In this document: positions 57,073 through 64,000 of the stretch, piece by piece
Layout of the letters: the number at the start of each line of letters is the position of its first letter
How positions within the stretch are numbered: position 1 is the stretch's first letter
Assembly: GCA_023362775.1 (NCBI GenBank)
Contig: JALMGJ010000006.1
Location: 18,849,501-18,913,500 of the forward strand
Reading direction: 5' to 3'
Source: Charina bottae
Taxonomy: Eukaryota > Chordata > Lepidosauria > Squamata > Charinaidae
DNA: 64,000 nt
Translations under genes and position numbers: made by a program
Notes under the pieces: generated by a model
What the model was told of the DNA's origin: nothing
What the model saw: only the letters and a program-made list of their open reading frames with translations
Database searches by the model: none

Positions 57073-58199
57073 AAGCTCCTTCCATCACCTTTCTTTTGAG
57101 AACATCCACCACGTTCTCAACATTTCAGATGTGCCCATCAATCTTTAAAAATGGGATCTATAGCCTATATTAAAACAGGAGGACTTCTGTCATGGTGGGG
57201 TTGGTTGCCCTATTCTTCCCATGTCCTGTTTCCTCCCATTTCGGGGGGATAACAATAAAATCATTTAGGAATACTGCAAATTATGTACTAGAGATACACT
57301 TTCTTTCCTTAGGTGAAGGAAGCAAAAATCTTGGCTGGGGGGCTAAAACCAGGGTGTTTCCAAGGTTGGAAATTATCCCCCTTTTTCAGAATTTAATCAC
57401 ATTTTTTTTTTGCCCTGGAACAGACTGAAAAGCAGGGTATAAAATAATTCAATTAAAATCTGAAAAATAGAGAAGAGCCTTTCAGTATTGTCCAATAATT
57501 TCAGAAAGTGGCCATGCCAGGAAAATTTCCTGTCTCTCTCTTTTACTCCAATTTCCCCAAACAGGCTAGGCAGGGTCCACCCACGTTCGGCTATAAAGGT
57601 GTGTATTTACAGAGCTTCCTCATTACAATGAAGACTTTTTTCCTATCCAAAATGAGTCTGTCTCTGTGTTCAGCAGCAGTGTGGGGTGGAAGAAGGAGGG
57701 GTCTCCATCTTCTGCTTCCTCTTCTGTTCAGCTTGTGAAGGCAGTGTGAAGAAGAAGAAAGCACGGTGAATGGCACACATTTTCAGCTCCAACTTAGCAA
57801 GCTGTGGTGATGTGGCAACAGCGTTGATAACAGCAGCTACAGTTCTTCAACCTCAGCAAAACGGGCTATGAAAGTCAGTGCCACCCCACCCCCCCATAGA
57901 TAAGTCCGTTTTGGTCAGAAACATATGAAATTCAGTACTGGTGAGGAAAGGGACTATTGGAAAAGGTAAGGAATGGGAGACAGGAGGGCAACTGAAAGCA
58001 TAAGGAAGAGGAAGGCAATAAAGCTCTCAGAAGTAGGATGGGATGCATAAAGGACAAGAAGAGGTGTGTGTTTCAAGCAGAATGGGGAACAGGCTAGAAA
58101 GGTAAAATCTTCTGAAGCTCTCGGTTTCTACATAGGGCTCCTCCAAAATGGAATCAGTTTAGGAGAGGTAAGGATTTTGTGTGTGTTCATCGCAATTTT
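57073..58199. other. Unassigned DNA
   Basis: No gene supported. It could be part of the 3' UTR or downstream flank of the candidate exon at 58505, which is read leftward. Confidence 0.4.
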
Positions 58200-58202
58200 T
58201 TA

Positions 58203-58390
58203 CTCCTCCTCCTCCTCCTCCTCCTCCTCCTCCTCCTCCTCCTCCTCCTCCTCCTCCTCCTCTTCCTCTTCCTCTTCCTCTTCCTCTTCCTCTTCTTCTT
58301 CTTCTTCTTCTTCTTCTTCTTCTTCTTCTTCTTCTTCTTCTTCTTCTTCTTCTTCTTCTTCTTCTTCTTCCATCCTCCTCCTCCTCCTCA
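58203..58390. repeat. Long pyrimidine triplet repeat (CTC / CTTCCT / CTT)
   Basis: Roughly 190 bp are almost purely pyrimidine on the plus strand: CTC units, then CTTCCT units, then CTT units, then CTC again. Every frame is open because there are no stops in such a repeat, so the poly-Ser, Leu/Phe, Pro, Glu and Arg frames are artefacts. Confidence 0.97.
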
Positions 58391-58504
58391 CACACACTCT
58401 CTCTCTCCTTTTACTAAAAAATAAATTACAAACTAGACATTTTCTGAAGACAGAAAAGGGTCCCAGGGTAGGTCTGTGCTGTTCGGCTACTGCTGGTAGA
58501 GCTG

Positions 58505-58942
58505 CTACACTAGACTGCGTGAGCCGCTGGAGTATCTGCGTCTGTGAAGCAAGGAACTGGGGGGACAGGTCTGGTGCGGGTGGTTGTAGGGCGGTGGTGG
58601 AGGTGGAAGTGGCGGCTGATGAATGATTTTCACAGGGCTCCCCTGGAACCCGCTGCCTCGACAGTGCAAGGGGGTAGAACTGCAGGAATCAGAGGACACG
58701 TAGCGTGTCAAAGTCTGGTTGAGGGCCGGCTCCATGCGAGCGAGGCACGGCTTGTCCAAGACTATAACTTTGACAATCTGCTGACACTGTACAAGGGTCC
58801 CCGCTGAGGCAGGGTAAGAGGGTGCCAATGCTGTCTCCAGCCTTTCCCGTGGCACGTTAGGATGTGTGCTGGGCTCCATTCCACTCTCGAGCCCCGCGAT
58901 AGAGTTGTGCTGGTACGTTTGAAGCCTGTTGTGAATTGACAC
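58505..58942 (-). CDS. Candidate terminal coding exon of an unrecognised host gene
   Basis: The minus frame is open for 145 codons and ends with TAG at 58505-58507. The start is probably not a methionine: the first in-frame codon, GTG, directly follows AG in CTGTTTCTAAACTAG, a good splice-acceptor context with a pyrimidine-rich stretch and a possible branch point. The protein is not low complexity except for a PLPPPPPPY stretch near residue 110. It contains [19 protein letters not shown] and VSSDSCSS, and ends [12 protein letters not shown], whose last three residues (SLV) fit a class I PDZ-binding ligand. Base composition is richer in GC than the surroundings and no repeat overlaps it. I do not recognise the gene, and no upstream exon is identified to the right. 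It could be a chance frame, though length, acceptor and composition argue against that. Confidence 0.5.
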   Translation of the reverse strand: MSIHNRLQTYQHNSIAGLESGMEPSTHPNVPRERLETALAPSYPASAGTLVQCQQIVKVIVLDKPCLARMEPALNQTLTRYVSSDSCSSTPLHCRGSGFQGSPVKIIHQPPLPPPPPPYNHPHQTCPPSSLLHRRRYSSGSRSLV

Positions 58943-58950
58943 CTAGTTTA

Positions 58951-61650
58951 GAAACAGTCAGAGAAGCATTAAACGTTACAAGACTTCTTCCCAGCTGCTT
59001 CTGCAGGCTGCCCTTCACCCACCGCACATCCAAGTGTTCCTCCATAAGCCACAGCCCAGCTTAAGCATTGCTCCAAAATCTCCCACCCCACCCCTTCCTT
59101 TGACCCTCCTTTCCCCCTTCCACAGGCACAGCCGCCCTCCCCAGAGTCCCTTTAGAGCCTCATTATAGCAAAGGCAGCGATGCTATAGCCACAGATAGCA
59201 CAACCTCAACCATCCCGATGGAGTAAATGCAAGTAGAAGCGGCGCCCAGAGCAAGTGGGAGAAAGATTTTCACACGAGGCAATATAAGCTGAAGGCAGGA
59301 GCCCCCTGCCTCTCATGCTAACAAAAGCCATCTTGTTATTCGGAGTTTTCAATATTCACTTAGATTTTTTTTATGCCCCTACTTGTCTTTTCCTTAGAAT
59401 AAAGGCAACTGGGGATAAAGTCTTTCCAATTTCGGCTTAATACAGGCATCTTTTCAGATTAGCTGTGCTCTGTGACTGGAATGCCCGGAAACTCTTACAT
59501 CATCTTGCAGTCCATGGGCTAACAAGGCAGAAAGAAGTAAGGATAATTGAGGTTGTACATCTTTGTGTGTGTGGGGGGGGGGAATGAGATTTGCTGACAC
59601 TCAAGGAAAGACTTGAGCTCTTCCCAGCTCCTGTCTTTCTGAGCGGGGGAAGTGGCACACATGACTCACTGTTCTGTTTACAAAAGGAGAAAATTAAAAA
59701 GGGAAGGGGGGAAAAAACCAAGCAGAAATCTGACATCTTTCAGCAAACTTGCAGCTCGCTCTGATCCACTCAATGGTTGGCAAGTGAAAGGAAATGATGT
59801 TTAAATCTGCCCCAAAAAGGAAAAGAAAAAAAAAAAGTATCCATCCAGTTTATACAATGATTTAAAAGAAAAGAAAAGAAATCGGATGAAATGGCAGCAG
59901 ATCAGGTAAATCTCAGAGAAAATGGAGATGCTTGTTTCTGCTGAGGAGGGAAGGGAAGGAAGAAGGCTTGAAGGATCTTCAGTGAGAAACCCCAAAGAGC
60001 TCCTCAAGTTCCATTTGAAAACAGCAACTAAGATGGACTGGAGTTCCCTATGGAAGGAATCTATTGGGCCTATAGATAAAAGTTAAGAGTTTCAAAGAAG
60101 CACAGCTACCTAGTAGATTTGGGAGGAGAAGGGTCAACAAGGAGTTGGAGAATAAGGTCCCTTTTGTGGAGGATCAGTGGCAGATATAGGGCCCTATCTG
60201 ACTAATTTTGGAACTCCAACCAGGATAAGCCTTTATGAATTGCTTCCTGAAGTGAAGATCTCTCCGTGAAGAACTGTCTGTTTTGACTCAAAACAGAGAT
60301 GCCCATTCCTGCAGGGCATTGGCAGCAATGCTGCCAGAGTAATGAGTTAGTTTTTATGAAGCAGTTTGTGAGGAGCATGGCCTGAACAACAGGCAGCTGA
60401 TTTCTCCAAGGCTACAGAAGAGAAAGCTGAAGGGCACGACTTGGACAGTAAGGCCCAAACACAGTAATTAAGGTGATGGAACTTGGTGTCAGGCTAGAAA
60501 TGGAGGCTGGTGAAGGAAATTCATACGGGTGGAGAAATGCATTCCCTGCCCTTGTGGGACGTTGTGGCACCTCCTGAGAGTTGGAGATGCCTGCTGGATG
60601 AAAGAGTCTTAGGAGAGCTTTCCTGGCGAGTTGGGATCCACGGAAGGACTCTTACTGTGGAGACCTGTTTCCCAAAGCAGGAAAAACAACACCATTTCCC
60701 CCAACAACCCCTCCCCAGGTTGGGAAACATTGGACCTAATCTTCCAACACGCTTAGCATCCCGGTGAATCCTGCCCATCCCGCCACCAGTGTGGCACCAA
60801 TGTCTTGGGCAGAAGAGCTATGAGGGAAAGATCAGGTGAGCGGTGAGGACTGGGGAGATTCTGCAAGGATAGTGACCTGCCAGGGGAGTTCATCTCAGCT
60901 CTGTCTCTGATTTCTCCTGAAAGGGTGCTGGGTGGGGATGAGGAAGGAGCAGGTTAGTTTCCAGAGTTCGGCCGCTGGCTCCATGAAGGATGTGTTAACA
61001 ATTAGAGAAACGGCTTGAAAAAATGCTTTGAAGTTTAATCTGGATTCGAAAGTTGTATTACCCGTCCTAGCAGTAACTTTTTATTGTATCTCTGGAAATT
61101 GGTAAAATTGTCAGTCTGGCTGGGGAGGCATTGATTAAAACCTGAGAAAAGAAACAACAGAGAATGTAAGAAGGGCTGAACTGAGGGAGAATTACTTACC
61201 TCCACTGCTGCACATTCTACTTACCTCCACTGTGCTTTCTGGGCCCTTCTCTCCTAAATCTTTTTTGCCTTTGAAAATAAAAGAGAACCTTCCTTCAGAG
61301 AACCTTCCTTCAGGGGTGAAACCTTCTCTTTCTGCTGGGACAACAACTGTGGGTATTCTACATCGGGCCAGACTAAGGCCTTGGGCTGGCTAAGCTTCCC
61401 TCCCTGCCCACCTCCAATCAATGTATATCATAGTCAAGACAAGTCCAGTTATTTTGGCACCCCAGGCAGAAAACCCCACAAGTTCATTCCTCTTTTCCTG
61501 GCAGCAAAAATGCAACAATAAAATAATTCACCATTAGTCATGTGCTGTGTCACATCAGCCTAAATCAGATGCATGATATAGTCATCTCCTTCTACCTAGC
61601 ACTGTTTCAAATCCAAACTTTCCCCCTGGGGACAGGCTCCGTTTGTGCCC
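58951..61650. other. Unassigned DNA
   Basis: If the exon at 58505 is real, this would be its upstream intron. No second exon is convincing: an open frame at 59045-58857 (minus) starting MEEHLDVRWVKG is in a different frame and overlaps the exon. No repeat boundary is clear. Confidence 0.45.
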
Positions 61651-61659
61651 TACCACAGC

Positions 61660-61795
61660 AACCCTGGGGGATATGTTGAGCTAAGAGTGAGTAACTAGCC
61701 CAAAGTCACTCTGTGAGCTTCCAAGTTAGGAGGTGGAGTTCAACCTGGGTTTCTCCACTCTCAGTCCAACATTTTAACCAATATTGGTTCACTTA
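61660..61795 (-). mobile_element. Old tRNA-derived SINE remnant
   Basis: On the minus strand the order 'aaccaatattggttcactt' (head side) and 'cccaaagtcactctgtgagc' (body) follows the type A/B SINE plan. It is heavily diverged. Confidence 0.5.
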
Positions 61796-62004
61796 GGCCT
61801 GACCATACATGTATTGCTTCTGTCCTTCCTTTCCTAGTCAGACATTAAATGGAGAACTGCTTCCTGGAAGTGAAAATATAATTTTGAGAGAAAAAAAAAT
61901 CAAGTATGTTGAGTGCTGGCTTATCCACAATATAGATCAATTGGGTATATTAACTTTCAGGTCTTCTCCTCCAACTGTAGTTTGGTAAAGATGGTATTGG
62001 AGCC

Positions 62005-62415
62005 TCGTGTGGTGCTGGTAGGTGGCAGTACTGCAACCAAAACTCTCCCCGCGACATGTCTATGAAGGTTCTCAGTCATCCAGGTGGAATTGTCTGTAGC
62101 TTGAATCATGTCTTGAATCATGTCAACTGAGAAAATAGAAATCCAGTTGACATGATTCAAGCTACAGACATCTCCCCGCGACCTAAGTTCGATCCCAGCG
62201 GAAGTTGGTTTCTCAGGCTCGGGTCGACTCAGCCTTCCATCCTTCCGAGGTCAGTAAAATGAGTACCCAGCTAAGCTGGGGGAAAGGTAGTCATGACTGG
62301 GGAAGGGAATGGCAAACCACCCCGCTATAAGTCTGCCTAGAAAACGTCAGCGAAAGCGGCATCCCTCCAAAGGGTCAGTAATGACTCGGTGCTTGCACAG
62401 AGGACCTTTCACAAA
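62005..62415 (+). mobile_element. tRNA-derived SINE (type C) carrying a small insertion
   Basis: The body ('ttcgatcccagcggaag', 'actcagccttccatccttcc', 'aaaatgagtacccagct', 'aatggcaaaccaccccg') and the tail 'gcttgcacagaggacctttc' belong to a tRNA-derived squamate SINE different from the other types here. The B-box-like GTTCGATCCC is intact. The sequence is interrupted at 62056-62170 by an insertion with a 12-bp duplication. Its left end is approximate. Confidence 0.7.
62056..62170. mobile_element. 115-bp hairpin insertion with target duplication
   Basis: The direct repeat TCTCCCCGCGAC flanks it exactly (62044-62055 and 62171-62182) and is single-copy in the host SINE plan. The right arm (62144-62170) is the reverse complement of the left sequence 62091-62112 plus 62125-62129. 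A 12-bp tandem duplication, TTGAATCATGTC, lies between the parts of the left arm. The superfamily is unknown. Confidence 0.75.
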
Positions 62416-62419
62416 GGTG

Positions 62420-63350
62420 GTATAGATTCCCTAATCTGCCCTTCCAAAAAGGCAGTTTTGAATGATCACTGAATCTATTTACTTTAAAAAAAACTTCATT
62501 CTTTTAGCTTAAAAAAGATGTCTTCATATATCCTGCCTAGTTTTATATTTTACTGTATATCTGGCAACACTTCGAGACTGGTGAAAGGTCCTTATGGTTT
62601 GCCACAACCACTTCATCTAGTTTAATATAAGGTTCTCAGGGATGACCTAGTTTGGGGAATGTTAGCATTATGAAATTAGATGTAGACTTGTGCATGTCTG
62701 GATATCTCAAAAATGAGCTTCGGCAGGCTGTTAATTCAATTCTATCATATTAATCAGCATGAGGTCTGCAGCTTTGGGGTTTTTCAGATTAACAGGTAAC
62801 CAAAGGGTGAGATGATGAACTTTTAAGTCTCATCTGGAAAATCCCCCAATTGTGGGGGAATGGTATTGTATGGTATGGAATTGGTTCTTTGAGAAACACA
62901 ATTACTTTGAAATGTCTTCAACTCAGGGACATTTTAAGGATAAGATCTGTTGAATTATTGCCCAAAGATGTTTTGTCCTTCCTTTTTCTATTATCTTACT
63001 TGTTGCTATGAGGTGAGCTTACAAGGACTGACTGTTGTTCTATGTAGGAAATGAAGAACCTAGAAAAATTCTAACCTGCTGGAGATCCTTGCTTGAATTG
63101 CATTTCCATCTGAGCCCCATTGGTCTTTAAGGAAAGATTCTTTGCCCCATGCTGCTTCTCCAGCTCCCCTAAGACGACATGGGGACGGGGGAAAGGAGGA
63201 AGATATAGATATATAATGGAGAGAGAGAAAAAGAGAGATGAAAATGAAAGAAAACAGAGCAATTAGAAATAGAGGGAACTGACAAAGAAAAAGCAGTTAT
63301 AGTGGCTAGACGCTGTAGGAGAGTCATGCTAGTCTATGGTGGCAAATAAT
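62420..63350. other. Unassigned DNA
   Basis: No gene or clear repeat. Confidence 0.4.
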
Positions 63351-63352
63351 CA

Positions 63353-63425
63353 GGAGGAGTCTGGTAGCACCTTTTCTGACTTACACATTTTATTAAAAGG
63401 CATAAGCTTTCATGAGCTCACTTCA
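63353..63425. mobile_element. Single arm of the AGGAGTCTGG interspersed repeat
   Basis: The segment 'aggagtctggtagcacctt' followed by 'cacattttattaaaaggcat' and 'agctttcatgagctcac' parallels the left arm of the palindrome at 24686. The copy appears partial. Confidence 0.5.
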
Positions 63426-63429
63426 TCTG

Positions 63430-64000
63430 ATGCAGAGTGGCTAAACTTCGCTTGACAGAGATGCTGAACCAATGGAATTAAGCCAGGCATTCAGGAGACT
63501 CAACTACCCAGCTAGATCAACAGACGAATCAATAGAGCCAGATCAATTCCCAGAGAAGATCTAAATGATAGACCACAAAAACAGAACTGAACTCCAGTGG
63601 TTGTCACCTATAGCTCCAGTGGTTGTCACCTATAGCTCATACTTGCATAGGCAAGTCACTCAAACACATTATTAATAAAGTACATTATTAATAAAGTACA
63701 ACCAATACTGGACCACTTTCTCAGGCACTGTGTGGCAGGCCCATACTTGCATACAAACCATCCAACCTGAAGCAGATTCTCACCAGTATCCAGAAACTAT
63801 AGGAAAATGATGTTAACATGGGAACCAGATGTTAACCCCCAGATATCTGCTTTGGCCCCATATTTACTTCAACAGCACTATCACAGGCCCCCAAAAATTT
63901 TACATGTAAGATTAGAGGTGCCTTCACAAGCTCTTCCTCCGATGTGCTATATGCAATCATCGGCCAGCAATGTTCTCTGGATTCTATATATCTCAGACAA
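63430..64000. other. Unassigned DNA with short tandem duplications
   Basis: Two small tandem duplications are seen: CCAGTGGTTGTCACCTATAG twice at about 63595-63640, and TACATTATTAATAAAG twice at about 63665-63700. No gene. Confidence 0.5.

Noticed and set aside
58066..58626. 186-codon plus-strand frame with a long poly-Ser tract
   Set aside because: The length comes from a pyrimidine triplet repeat that has no stops in any frame; poly-Leu, Phe, Pro, Glu and Arg versions coexist.
58857..59045. Minus-strand frame starting MEEHLDVRWVKG as an upstream part of the candidate exon
   Set aside because: It is out of frame with the 58505-58942 frame and overlaps its presumed splice acceptor; no donor site links them convincingly.

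Overview
The window looks like repeat-dense nuclear DNA of a squamate reptile (a lizard or snake). The evidence is its mix of interspersed repeats: tRNA-derived SINEs of Sauria type whose tails resemble BovB, several RTE/BovB LINE pieces, a near-complete L2-clade LINE, Penelope-like fragments, many short hAT-type elements with 8-bp target duplications, and a Ty1/copia LTR retrotransposon. Family names rest on motifs, termini and target duplications seen here, not on a database search. There are no bacterial-type operons, no rRNA and no functional tRNA gene. Most of the DNA is intergenic or intronic.

Layout. 1-9 kb: old unique DNA with a SINE (544-760), a hAT-type MITE (1548-1672), three Sauria-type SINEs (2954-3270, about 6855-7190, about 7388-7722), and a dimeric SINE (about 3855-5660) split by a 1.44-kb hAT-type element (3998-5439). 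9-18 kb: a BovB 3' fragment, a complete Ty1/copia element (10630-15706) with near-identical LTRs, one uninterrupted 1289-codon gag-pol frame and perfect CTTCA target duplications, then another BovB fragment and a Penelope-like GIY-YIG fragment split by a second RTE lineage with a 12-bp duplication. 18-35 kb: mainly unassigned DNA with microsatellites, small inverted-repeat elements, a short BovB insertion and a Penelope-like 3' end. 35-39.4 kb: a full-length-looking L2-clade LINE on the minus strand with an 8-bp target duplication; its reading frame is broken by only two nonsense codons. 40-57 kb: a tetrameric SINE, mariner-like and hAT-type MITEs, more SINEs, and the 3' third of an unassigned non-LTR retrotransposon (about 55455-57072). 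57-64 kb: a long pyrimidine triplet repeat, one candidate host exon (58505-58942, minus), and a SINE carrying a small hairpin insertion.

How the parts relate. The autonomous elements would supply reverse transcriptase (BovB/RTE, L2, Penelope-like, copia). The SINEs probably borrow LINE machinery through tails resembling BovB or L2, and the short inverted-repeat elements would need hAT or mariner transposase from elsewhere; no transposase gene is present here. Nested insertions give a partial relative chronology. The copia element is the youngest by sequence, with one difference between its two 484-bp LTRs. The only candidate for an ordinary host protein is a C-terminal exon at 58505-58942, whose gene I do not recognise.
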